Assembly: GCA_003501375.1 (NCBI GenBank)
Contig: DNPO01000470.1
Coordinates: 1-12,871 of the forward strand
DNA length: 12,871 nucleotides
Direction: 5' to 3'
From: Candidatus Sumerlaeota bacterium
GTDB lineage: Bacteria; Sumerlaeota; Sumerlaeia; UBA8349
Part shown: positions 1 through 6,136 of the stretch, piece after piece
How the letters are laid out: each line of letters opens with the position of its first letter
Numbering within the stretch: position 1 is the stretch's first letter
Program-made: the position numbers and the translations under genes
Notes under the pieces: generated by a model
Seen by the model: only the letters and a program-made list of their open reading frames with translations
Database searches by the model: none
What the model was told of the DNA's origin: nothing

Positions 1-363
1 GCGGCGGAATTCACCACCATGAAGGAAGATTTTCAGGCAGTACTTACCCACGCCGGATTCGGCAAAAAAATCACGTGCTTCCCTGCCGGGCCAGCAGTTT
101 TCGTACTAAAAATTCTGGAAAAACTCAAGTTATCACCTCTGTATAAGTGGGTGTACGACACAGCATCCACTGATTCATTTGTTTCTATAGAAAAAGCCCA
201 AAAAAACCTCGGATACGCACCAAAATATTCCAACCAGGCCGCCCTGATTCGCAATTACGAATGGTACTTGGCCAATCTGGATAAATTTGCGCACACCACC
301 GGCGTTTCGCACCGCGTGCCGTGGAGCCAGGGGATTTTAAAACTGGCCAAAGCATTTTTTTAG
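1..363 (+). CDS. NAD-dependent epimerase/dehydratase-like protein, C-terminal part
   Basis: This is the 3' end of a gene that enters from the left edge. The frame is open from base 1, and the internal ATG at 19 is not the real start because coding sequence continues upstream of it. The visible 120 residues resemble the C-terminal substrate-binding region of extended SDR sugar-nucleotide epimerases. Typical signs are the stretch FVSIEKAQKNLGYAPKYS, where family members carry a 'kA..eLGY.PkYs' motif, and the following NYEWYL helix. The Rossmann nucleotide-binding domain and the catalytic YxxxK lie outside the window, so substrate and cofactor cannot be read. It probably acts in the cytoplasm on a nucleotide sugar or a related sterol- or sugar-like substrate. 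The stop codon TAG is at 361-363. The family call is fairly sure; the specific reaction is unknown. Confidence 0.75.
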   Translation, partial: AAEFTTMKEDFQAVLTHAGFGKKITCFPAGPAVFVLKILEKLKLSPLYKWVYDTASTDSFVSIEKAQKNLGYAPKYSNQAALIRNYEWYLANLDKFAHTTGVSHRVPWSQGILKLAKAFF

Positions 364-434
364 TACCGGAGCGATTCGTTACAAAGAGCCTGAATTCGCC
401 TGATATGAGCGCTCTAGGTAAAATGGTACTAAAA

Positions 435-480
435 AAATGCACAGGGGTGTAATCTTTTCCCTTGACAACCCTGTGCATTT
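435..480. promoter_or_regulatory. Perfect 12-bp inverted repeat, candidate operator or stem-loop
   Basis: The arms AAATGCACAGGG (435-446) and CCCTGTGCATTT (469-480) are exact reverse complements separated by 22 bases. No T-run follows, so it does not look like a rho-independent terminator for the upstream gene. The right arm lies where a -35 box would sit for the -10-like TATGAT at 498-503. The downstream gene encodes a protein with an N-terminal MerR-type DNA-binding domain, so an autoregulatory operator is a reasonable guess. The repeat itself is seen; the function is inferred. Confidence 0.45.
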
Positions 481-497
481 GCTTGAAAGATAGTGAA

Positions 498-503
498 TAT
501 GAT
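498..503 (+). promoter_or_regulatory. Possible -10 element (TATGAT)
   Basis: TATGAT matches the sigma-70 -10 consensus at five of six positions. No good -35 sits at 16-18 bases upstream; that region is instead occupied by the right arm of the 435-480 inverted repeat. This could mean an activator-dependent promoter, or a chance match. Confidence 0.25.
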
Positions 504-706
504 GACGTAGTAAAGACCCGTTAGGTACACTCAAGGGTCCGGTTCTTTGAGATGTTCTGGTCGATTTACCCCAATGCCGTTTCTTATACCGATCGTTCCT
601 TCTCCGGCAACTCCGCGCCCGCTCCCGTTCTCGCAGGCCGCCGCACAGATTTTCGCGACGTCGCCCGCTGCTCCCGCGATCCCGTTCCTGAGACATTTCC
701 CGTAGA

Positions 707-714
707 AAAGGAGG
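707..714 (+). promoter_or_regulatory. Strong ribosome binding site that fixes a GTG start
   Basis: AAAGGAGG at 707-714 lies nine bases before the GTG at 724. No ATG is placed as well, so this site decides the start of the MerR-MinD gene. Confidence 0.8.
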
Positions 715-723
715 CGTCGACCT

Positions 724-1860
724 GTGGCTCAGCAGCAATTTACTATTAAACAGGTAGTTGAAAAAACAGGCCTCGAAGAGAGCGAAATTCGCTTTTACGA
801 GAATGTTTTCTCCCGCTATTTGCGTTTCACGCAAATGGAGGCAGGTTCCCGCACCTTTAATGCCGATCATGTAGATATTTTGGTTCGCGTCAGTGAACTG
901 ATTCATAAATGGGGCTTTTCCGTGGACGAAGTCCACCACGAGTTGGAAGAGGCCCTTGCCAGTGAGTCTGTCACACCCTCCGGCGACGCTGATGGTGCAG
1001 CGTCCGAGTCAACCAAGGCTACTCCGATCAAGTCTCCCGATCTGGCCCGTGTCATTGCCGTTACCAGCGGCAAGGGCGGTGTGGGGAAAACTACGGTCGC
1101 TGTCAATTTGGCGGTTGCGCTGGCCCGCGAGGGAAAGAAAGTAGCTTTACTTGACGCCGACTTGGGTTTGGCTAACTGCCACATCCTTTTAGGTATTAAA
1201 CCGCGCTTCAACCTTCGGCATCTGGTAGAAGAGGGCTTCCGCATTGAAGACCTCATCACCGATACCGCCGATGGGGTGCAACTCATCAGTGGCGGTCAAG
1301 GTGTGCGCGAATTGGCTAACCTGACACAGGAACAACGCCGCATTGTGTTGCGGCAGATTGATGAACTTGAGCGCAGCGTGGACGTTTTGGTCGTGGACAC
1401 GGGCGCAGGTATTTCCGAGAATGTGCTGCGGTTTGCCCTGTTCGCGGATGAAGTGATTGTGGTCAGCACCCCCAATGTGTCGGCAGCCGCCGATGCGTTT
1501 TCCATCATCAAAATTTTGCTGGAGATGGACCCGAAAGCGCGGATTGGCGTGTTAGCTAATTGCGTACGAGATTGTTACGAAGCGAAAAATGTGTATAACC
1601 GCCTGAATGCTGCGGCGGAGAAGTTCTTGGAATATCAACTCGATGATCTGGGGTACATATTAAACGATACTTGTGCGGAGGAAGCCAACCAGAAACGCGC
1701 GCCCTTGGTGCGCCTCTTCCCCGAAAGCCCATCCGCCCAGTGTTTTGAAACCATTGTGCAGGCATTGTTGCACAAAGACAGTTTTGTCAATGAACGGAAA
1801 GAATCCTCTTTCCAGGACTTAATGGGGGCGCTCAAGCGTTCGATGGCAGGAGCCGCTTGA
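724..1860 (+). CDS. MerR-type DNA-binding domain fused to a MinD/FlhG-like ATPase
   Basis: This 378-residue protein has two recognisable parts. Residues about 6-75 form a MerR-family winged helix: FTIKQVVEKTGLEESEIRFYE is the classic helix-turn-helix, followed by a wing and the helix that selects WGFSVDEVHHEL. A polar, low-complexity linker of about 27 residues (80-107) leads to a MinD/ParA-type P-loop ATPase. The ATPase has a deviant Walker A GKGGVGKTT (116-124) with the signature lysine, a switch I DADLG (144-148), and Walker B VLVVDTGAG (221-229). The DADLGLAN and DTGAG wording is closest to the FlhG/YlxH branch. The FlhG N-terminal activator helix is absent and replaced by the MerR domain. 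No C-terminal membrane-targeting helix is obvious. It starts at GTG and heads a three-gene operon with one- and two-base gaps. Likely role: a nucleotide-switched DNA-binding or positioning protein, possibly autoregulatory like ParA/SopA. The target is unknown, and no flagellar genes are nearby. Confidence 0.88.
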   Translation: MAQQQFTIKQVVEKTGLEESEIRFYENVFSRYLRFTQMEAGSRTFNADHVDILVRVSELIHKWGFSVDEVHHELEEALASESVTPSGDADGAASESTKATPIKSPDLARVIAVTSGKGGVGKTTVAVNLAVALAREGKKVALLDADLGLANCHILLGIKPRFNLRHLVEEGFRIEDLITDTADGVQLISGGQGVRELANLTQEQRRIVLRQIDELERSVDVLVVDTGAGISENVLRFALFADEVIVVSTPNVSAAADAFSIIKILLEMDPKARIGVLANCVRDCYEAKNVYNRLNAAAEKFLEYQLDDLGYILNDTCAEEANQKRAPLVRLFPESPSAQCFETIVQALLHKDSFVNERKESSFQDLMGALKRSMAGAA

Positions 1861-1861
1861 G

Positions 1862-2284
1862 ATGACGCATGCCGCAATGGCCTTACCAGTTTCTTCTCAC
1901 ACCCTCGCCACCATCCTCTCCGGGAACACCGCAGGGGCCGGAAACAGTTTTTCACTTGTCCCACCTCCGGCACACCTACCAACCCAGCGGGTTTCCCTCC
2001 TCCCTTCCTTTATGCGCCGGCTTAGCGCCGGCGCGTCGGATGTTCTGCGCCGTTTTAGCGGCGCTATCGATACGGCGCAGTCTTTAACTGAAAGCGCCGA
2101 AAGTTTTGCAGCAGTAGAAGTGGTTAAAGTAGCCAAAGTCGAGAATGTAGATACTGCGCCGGAGTCCATGGCGCTTTCGGTAAGCGCTGCACGCCCGGTT
2201 GTCTTGCGCGAAGCCTGCCTTTTTGAAGGATGTTGCACGTTGCAGGAGAAGTGTAAGCGCAAAGTCTGTCTGGGAGGCTGCTAA
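1862..2284 (+). CDS. Unrecognised 140-residue protein with a six-cysteine C-terminus
   Basis: I do not recognise this family. Its start ATG follows the upstream stop codon by one base, with CAGGAG (1847-1852) nine bases before it. Its stop is two bases before the next start. This spacing is the main evidence that it is a real, translationally coupled gene. The N-terminal half is rich in Ser, Pro and Ala and looks disordered. Residues about 51-70 contain a degenerate internal repeat (MRRLSAGASD / LRRFSGAID). Residues 85-95 are an alternating hydrophobic/charged stretch. The last 22 residues contain six cysteines at 119, 124, 125, 131, 136 and 140, a density that suggests metal or Fe-S binding, or a redox or disulfide role. 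No signal peptide or membrane segment is visible, so a cytoplasmic location is likely. The DNA encoding the internal repeat also forms two strong hairpins. Function is unknown. Confidence 0.65.
   Translation: MTHAAMALPVSSHTLATILSGNTAGAGNSFSLVPPPAHLPTQRVSLLPSFMRRLSAGASDVLRRFSGAIDTAQSLTESAESFAAVEVVKVAKVENVDTAPESMALSVSAARPVVLREACLFEGCCTLQEKCKRKVCLGGC
2014..2080 (+). repeat. Two consecutive GC-rich hairpins inside the Cys-rich gene
   Basis: The first hairpin has arms GCGCCGGC (2014-2021) and GCCGGCGC (2027-2034) with a five-base loop. The second has arms CTGCGCCGT (2045-2053) and ACGGCGCAG (2072-2080) with an 18-base loop, inside which GCGCCG/CGGCGC can also pair. The two share the block CGCCG-nnT-TAGCG, so they look like diverged copies of one unit and encode the repeated peptide RRLSAGA/RRFSGA. 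They lie within the operon mRNA and could tune its processing or expression. That role is inferred. Confidence 0.5.
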
Positions 2285-2286
2285 CC

Positions 2287-3168
2287 ATGGTAATTGACGA
2301 CCTCTGCATTGCCGATTTGCTGGATGACTCCCCCGAGCCTAATCGTGAAACCATGCCCGAGCCAGCTGGCCCGCGTGAACCGCTCGCGCTGTTTCGTCTG
2401 CGCTGCCACCCGTTTCAGGATAGTGTCAATCCGAATTTTTTCTTTCGCACCGATGCACACGAGAACGCGTTTATTGCAATGAAGCGTTGCGTGGAAGAGG
2501 ATATTTCGCTGGGCCTGACCACGGCCGTGAGCGGTACGGGCAAGACTTTGCTGACCCAGGTTTTGCTGCAGGACTTGGCAGCCAACCCCAAATATCGCCC
2601 GATTCTTTCGCTGATCTATCCCAAGATGAGCCGCGCGTCACTCTTGCAGGACATTTGTTCCGAGTTGGATATTGACGCGACCAAACGCGCTTTCACGCGC
2701 GACGTGGTGAATCTCATCCAGCAAAAAATCATGGAACTGCACACGCAAGGTATCAAACTGGTGCTGTTGATTGATGAAGTACACTTTCTTGATGCGGACA
2801 ATCTGCATGTGTTGCGTACCCTGAGCAATATTGAAATTCCCGAGAAGAAACTCTTGACCGTGTTGTTATTCGGCGAGGATTGTTTCCTCAAAAAGTTGGA
2901 AAACCCCATCTACAAGTCGATTTTGAACCGTATGTTTACCCGCGTGCAATTGCGGGAACTCACGCGCGACGAGGTGGAGCAGTATGTGAAGTACCGCCTG
3001 TTGTTGGCAGGCGGCAGTCCAAAACTTTTCGACTCTTCGTGTTTCGATGCCTTGGCACAGATGTCAGGCGGCGTGCCGCGCGAAATCAATCGCATTTGTT
3101 ACAACGCGATGCGGCAGGCGGCGGAACTCGGAAGAAAATCTATCGGTACCGACCTTCTGGAAGGATGA
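2287..3168 (+). CDS. ExeA/GspA-like AAA ATPase
   Basis: The 293-residue product matches the short ATPase form of the ExeA/GspA group (AAA superfamily). Walker A is AVSGTGKT (80-87), fitting [AG]xxxxGK[ST] although the family more often begins with Gly. Walker B is LVLLIDE (158-164) followed by VHFLD. An arginine in SILNRMF (215) suits a sensor or finger role, and SGGVPREINRICYNAM (260-275) is the typical sensor-2 helix. The HPF motif (41-43) followed by NPNFFF is the usual N-terminal signature of this group. Residues 1-35 are an acidic, proline-rich extension. No transmembrane segment or peptidoglycan-binding domain follows, unlike GspA proteins that serve type II secretion. GGGAGG at 2271-2276 precedes the ATG, and the gene is coupled to the Cys-rich gene two bases upstream. 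It probably acts in the cytoplasm as the partner ATPase of the MerR-MinD protein. ATPases of this shape also serve as transposition regulators, but no transposase is seen here. Confidence 0.85.
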   Translation: MVIDDLCIADLLDDSPEPNRETMPEPAGPREPLALFRLRCHPFQDSVNPNFFFRTDAHENAFIAMKRCVEEDISLGLTTAVSGTGKTLLTQVLLQDLAANPKYRPILSLIYPKMSRASLLQDICSELDIDATKRAFTRDVVNLIQQKIMELHTQGIKLVLLIDEVHFLDADNLHVLRTLSNIEIPEKKLLTVLLFGEDCFLKKLENPIYKSILNRMFTRVQLRELTRDEVEQYVKYRLLLAGGSPKLFDSSCFDALAQMSGGVPREINRICYNAMRQAAELGRKSIGTDLLEG

Positions 3169-3213
3169 CCGAATTTAGCATTGACCAGGCAAGATGAGGC
3201 AAGCCTGGCACGA

Positions 3214-3279
3214 AAACCGGCGGGCGTGGGACACATAGCGCACCCAACCCAACCACCACACCCCCGCGTCCGCCGGTTT
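3214..3279. terminator. Long stem-loop between convergent genes, candidate terminator
   Basis: Arms 3214-3230 and 3263-3279 pair over 17 positions: 15 Watson-Crick pairs and two G-T wobbles, around a 32-base loop. The inner half of each arm is very GC-rich (CCGGCGG / CCGCCGG). On the plus strand TTT, AA and TTTT follow; on the minus strand the stem is followed by TTTT. It sits 45 bases after the ExeA-like gene and beyond the end of the convergent glycosyltransferase gene, so it could stop transcription from both sides. The long loop and short T-run make it an atypical intrinsic terminator. Confidence 0.5.
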
Positions 3280-3312
3280 AACTTTTAACAAAATACACCT
3301 CTAAACATCCCA

Positions 3313-3325
3313 GGGGCTTCGCCCC
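3313..3325 (-). terminator. Short GGGGC-TTC-GCCCC hairpin downstream of the minus-strand gene
   Basis: GGGGC (3313-3317) and GCCCC (3321-3325) form a compact hairpin 20 bases beyond the glycosyltransferase stop codon. On the minus strand it is followed only by a weak T-rich stretch (TGGGATGTTT). It may assist termination or protect the 3' end of the transcript. Confidence 0.3.
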
Positions 3326-3345
3326 CGTACCCCACGAAGTTACTT

Positions 3346-4857
3346 TTATTCTTTTTGTTTTCGCAGCCCCAGCCACACAGCGACGGCCAGCCACAGCGCA
3401 GCGAGAGGCAGAAGCGCAGTTTTGCCATTCCATCCCAGCGCAAGATTGCCGAAGTTGAGCGACAACGCGTTGACGGTCCTGCTGTTTTGCTCCATTGTTC
3501 CAGAGCAAAAGCGGGGAATCACATCGTCCAGCACCGCGCTCGATAAGTTGTGCGAAACTTTCGCCTTCAAGATTTCCTTCGTATCAATACCCGTGGGTAT
3601 CTGCGGATCGACTGCCAGAATCATAAAATTAAAAAGCACGGAAATCGTGAGAAGCGAAGCGAACAATCCTGCCCGTAACGGCGTCTTGCGCGCCAACCAC
3701 AGGGCAAGCGGTGCGATGAAATAAGGGATGGCCGGGCACAACAGCCGTGGGCCGGCAGCCCATCCCCCCCACCACATGTAATAACCCGAGTTGTACAAAA
3801 AGTACGCAACAATAATTCCCGTCGCCAGCACGACATCGGGCAGAAAAGTCCGTTCCTCCTGCGTCGCCTTTTTTCGGCGAAAAGCCATCCCAATACCCGC
3901 AAACGTCAGCAGCAAGAAGGGCGAGTAAAAGAACAATCCTTTGAATGGATGGATGGTCAGATAGTACAGCGTCGTCAATCTTGGCAGGTGAATGCCCTGG
4001 AAGCCCTTGGCCATTTCCGTACGAAATAGATCGTCAAATTCGTATTTATAGGGAATGGTGAACTCACCGAAAATGGTGTGGGCATACCAGCAAAATACCG
4101 CTACGGGAATCAGCCCACCGACCACCAGTTTCCAGATCGCCCAGACATGCCGCCGCATAAACCACGCAGCATACAACGAGAGCGCGATTCCCACCAATCC
4201 TGACGTGATATCGAAAAACCAAGCCAGCCCGATCAACAGCCCAACCCAAAACAAAAGCCAACCGCGTTTGAGCGCGTCACCACCTTTCAGCCGGGCATCC
4301 AGCAGGAGCAAGTATGCGGCGGACGTGAACAACGCGGCAGGTAAATAGGCGTAGAATAACGCGGCGTACCCCGCCAGCACGGTACCCAGCAGAAGGCCAA
4401 CGCTCAGCACAAAACCAGCGCGATCCGACAATCCAAACCGCCGCGCAAGCGCGAGCAACACACAGCCGAGCAAGGCCCCGGAAAGCGCAGAGGTAAGCAG
4501 AGTGGCTACATAGCGACTCAAGGCCACCCACTGGTCTTGGGGCATGCGTCCGAGCCAAGACGACCAATCCCGCGCCTTCCATTGCAGCGCATAAATCGGG
4601 ACAGCGGCAAACGAAACACCGGGGGGTTTGTCACAATAAAAATATCCCCGGAGAAACGCTTTGTCATTGGTCCAGGTCAATGGACTTTTCTGCTCATCCT
4701 GATAGGCGTTAATGGCAAACGTGCCACGCTCCACAATCGCGTATACCAAAGCCATACGGGAGTTAACATTCCATCCAGGAGTTTGGCTGGAAAAATATCC
4801 GAAGGTAAGCCAGAGCGCGAAGAATAGAACCAAGTGGGGGAGGAGGGCGTGTTTCAT
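3346..4857 (-). CDS. Polytopic membrane glycosyltransferase of the GT-C (GT39/ArnT-like) type
   Basis: The product of about 503 residues is almost entirely hydrophobic, with roughly 10-12 membrane segments and a short basic C-terminus (LRKQKE). After the first membrane helix comes an outside loop with NSRMALVYAIVERGTF, then NDKAF and DKPPGVS (about 64-82). This is the usual order in large-loop GT-C proteins that move sugars from polyprenyl-phosphate carriers. The segment YYMWWGGWAAGPR (about 359-371) is also typical. A clear catalytic DE or DxD is not obvious in the first loop, so the active site is uncertain. I chose ATG at 4857. A GTG two codons earlier (4863) is possible, and neither has a good Shine-Dalgarno site. 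It lies alone on the minus strand, with its own promoter near 4959-4967. Likely role: transfer of a sugar to a cell-envelope lipid, glycan or protein on the outer face of the inner membrane. The acceptor is unknown. Confidence 0.8.
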   Translation of the reverse strand: MKHALLPHLVLFFALWLTFGYFSSQTPGWNVNSRMALVYAIVERGTFAINAYQDEQKSPLTWTNDKAFLRGYFYCDKPPGVSFAAVPIYALQWKARDWSSWLGRMPQDQWVALSRYVATLLTSALSGALLGCVLLALARRFGLSDRAGFVLSVGLLLGTVLAGYAALFYAYLPAALFTSAAYLLLLDARLKGGDALKRGWLLFWVGLLIGLAWFFDITSGLVGIALSLYAAWFMRRHVWAIWKLVVGGLIPVAVFCWYAHTIFGEFTIPYKYEFDDLFRTEMAKGFQGIHLPRLTTLYYLTIHPFKGLFFYSPFLLLTFAGIGMAFRRKKATQEERTFLPDVVLATGIIVAYFLYNSGYYMWWGGWAAGPRLLCPAIPYFIAPLALWLARKTPLRAGLFASLLTISVLFNFMILAVDPQIPTGIDTKEILKAKVSHNLSSAVLDDVIPRFCSGTMEQNSRTVNALSLNFGNLALGWNGKTALLPLAALWLAVAVWLGLRKQKE

Positions 4858-4958
4858 ACCCACATCTTAGAAGGAAGCAAAGGAAGATTCAATTTCAAAG
4901 TAAGAGGAACTCATTCTTTAGCGTGCGGTCATGCGCAACTTTGAAACAGTTCTGCCAA

Positions 4959-4967
4959 ATTATAGCA
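4959..4967 (-). promoter_or_regulatory. Extended -10 promoter for the glycosyltransferase gene
   Basis: Read on the minus strand this is TGCTATAAT, a perfect TATAAT with the TGn extension. The -35 region 17 bases upstream (TACCCA) is poor, which is tolerated by extended -10 promoters. A start near 4951 would leave an untranslated leader of about 95 bases before the ATG at 4857. Confidence 0.6.
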
Positions 4968-5001
4968 CTCTCCCAAAGTTTTGGGTAGTATCGATTTGAA
5001 T

Positions 5002-5221
5002 GGAAACGGCGCTTGGGTGCATCTTGAGTTTGTTACCGTCTTTGTAGTTCTTTGCGCCTTTGCGTGAAAAATGAAGTTGCCGTGTCTTTGGCCCAACGCC
5101 TGCAACAGCGAAATGTCTGTCTCACGCAAAGGCGCAAAGCCGCAAAGAACGGCAAGATATATTTTCCCGGTTGATGGCAAAGGAAAAGGTAACAAATTCA
5201 AGATGCACCCACGGCGCTTCC
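5002..5221. repeat. 220-bp imperfect inverted-repeat element with CTTTGCG units
   Basis: The outer arms pair best at 5014-5037 and 5188-5211, identical as reverse complements at 23 of 24 positions, and both continue outward more weakly to 5002 and 5221. The inner arms are 5047-5067 and 5122-5150. The right inner arm carries three CTTTGCGn units in reverse and the left only two, so they differ by exactly one 8-base unit. About 54 unpaired bases lie in the middle. No target-site duplication was found. Repeats with the CTTTGCG unit are, from memory, common in genomes of several phyla and are often mis-annotated as small proteins containing 'RKGAKxQR'. The element may be a non-autonomous mobile sequence or a structured transcript. 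Confidence 0.75.
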
Positions 5222-5339
5222 TTTTGTTGTTTGTGGCATTAGCGTTCCTTAGTTGCTATTAGCGATTTATGCTTTTGCCCTTTGATTGCCTCGCTTTTTC
5301 CCCTTGCCTTTCCCGCGCCACCCTCGTAAGACTTTACCT

Positions 5340-6122
5340 ATGGTGTCTTTTCGTGAAACCCTCCTGAATACACGTCCCGCCCCCGGCACCCTGGCACTCT
5401 TCTGGCTGGAGCAGGCGCATTTTATTCTCAAAACACCCGATGGTCGGTTTATCCACATTGACCCGTTTCTTTCCCGCGCTCTCAAACCGCACTTGAACAT
5501 TTACCCCGAGCCACTGATTGCTGCGCAGGAGGTACCGGCAGATTACGTTTTTCTCACACACGACGACCGCGACCACACCGATCCCTATACGCTGGCCCCT
5601 CTGGCACAAACAAACCCCGATTGTGTTTTCGTTGGTACGCCGGAGGCCTGTGCCCATTGCAAGCGCGAAGCAGGCATCGCCCCCAATCGGTTGCGCGAAA
5701 TTCGCGTAAATGACCAGCAAACCTTTCCCGGTTTCTCTGTAGAGGCGATTTTTTCCCAGGATACGTTCGATCCGCCAAAAACAACGCATTTGGGATATCT
5801 GTTTGATTTCGACGGGTTGCTCGTGTACCATACTGGAGACACGCGGCGAGAACCTGAAAAATATTTCGGGTTGCTGGAACCCATCCGCGCGCGAAGACCC
5901 GCTGCCATGCTGGTTCCGATCAATCGGGGGCATGACAATCCCGGGCCGGAAGGGGCGGCGGCATTGGTGCGATTTGTTGATCCTAAAGTCGTTATCCCGT
6001 GTCACTTTGGCTGCTTCAACCACAACACGATTGACCCGCAGGAATTTTTGGAAGCAGCACCGGATTTGAAAAATAGAACCTGCATTTTGCCGCGAGGCGG
6101 AATGTTCGCAGTCCAACCGTAA
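5340..6122 (+). CDS. Metallo-beta-lactamase-fold hydrolase, UlaG/COG2220-like
   Basis: ATG at 5340 gives 260 residues starting MVSFRETLL. An in-frame TTG 18 codons upstream is possible but has no ribosome site and encodes a poor, proline-rich lead. The metal motif is THDDRDHTD (73-81), giving H74, D78 and H79. The second His of the usual HxHxDH is Asp76. Later motifs are YHTGDTR (163-169), with the bridging Asp167, and IPCHFGCFNHN (219-229), with His222. The phrase LVPINRG (191-197) and the ending 'IPcHfG.F..N..dP..F' follow the pattern of L-ascorbate-6-phosphate lactonase-like proteins, usually about 250-350 residues. It has no signal peptide, so it is cytoplasmic. Its stop codon overlaps the ribosome site of the GH57 gene, so the two are likely co-transcribed and the substrate may be a sugar derivative. 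The exact substrate is unknown. Confidence 0.8.
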   Translation: MVSFRETLLNTRPAPGTLALFWLEQAHFILKTPDGRFIHIDPFLSRALKPHLNIYPEPLIAAQEVPADYVFLTHDDRDHTDPYTLAPLAQTNPDCVFVGTPEACAHCKREAGIAPNRLREIRVNDQQTFPGFSVEAIFSQDTFDPPKTTHLGYLFDFDGLLVYHTGDTRREPEKYFGLLEPIRARRPAAMLVPINRGHDNPGPEGAAALVRFVDPKVVIPCHFGCFNHNTIDPQEFLEAAPDLKNRTCILPRGGMFAVQP

Positions 6123-6136
6123 GGAGACTCTTAATC

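Larger units (their letters stand above)
364..723. other. Intergenic leader between the epimerase gene and the MerR-MinD operon
   Basis: No convincing gene lies here. It holds a short AGTACC/GGTACT inverted pair (362-367 and 425-430), the perfect 12-bp inverted repeat at 435-480, and a -10-like TATGAT at 498-503. Beyond that is a weak GACCC/GGGTC hairpin (515-519 and 535-539), then a pyrimidine- and GC-rich stretch running up to the ribosome binding site at 707-714. If transcription starts just after TATGAT, the operon has an untranslated leader of roughly 210 bases, long enough for leader-level control. That last point is inference. Confidence 0.5.
4858..5339. other. Divergent intergenic region with one promoter and one large repeat
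   Basis: This 482-base gap separates the minus-strand glycosyltransferase from the plus-strand hydrolase. It contains the extended -10 promoter for the glycosyltransferase (4959-4967) and the 220-bp inverted-repeat element (5002-5221). The last 118 bases are T- and C-rich with a direct repeat ATTAGCG (5239-5245 and 5258-5264), and no convincing promoter for the hydrolase could be picked there. Short open frames inside the repeat are not genes. Confidence 0.5.

Noticed and set aside
462..467. TTGACA in the loop of the 435-480 inverted repeat as a -35 box
   Set aside because: No acceptable -10 lies 16-18 bases downstream; the nearest good -10 (TATGAT, 498-503) is 30 bases away.
552..749. 65-residue open frame ahead of the MerR-MinD gene
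   Set aside because: No ribosome site, composition unlike a protein (Arg/Ser/Pro-rich from GC-rich leader), and it overlaps the well-supported GTG start.
724..1860. Genuine FlhG flagellar-number regulator
   Set aside because: The motif wording is FlhG-like, but the N-terminal activator helix is missing, a MerR domain is fused instead, and no flagellar gene is near.
5002..5221. Insertion sequence with terminal inverted repeats
   Set aside because: No transposase gene, no flanking target duplication seen, and internal arms are also inverted. A non-autonomous palindromic repeat fits better.
5071..5262. Short plus-strand frame containing SRKGAKPQR
   Set aside because: It is a translation of the CTTTGCG repeat, a well-known source of false small proteins.
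5334..6116. Minus-strand open frame opposite the MBL-fold gene
   Set aside because: Exact shadow of a recognised gene, with no domain motifs.
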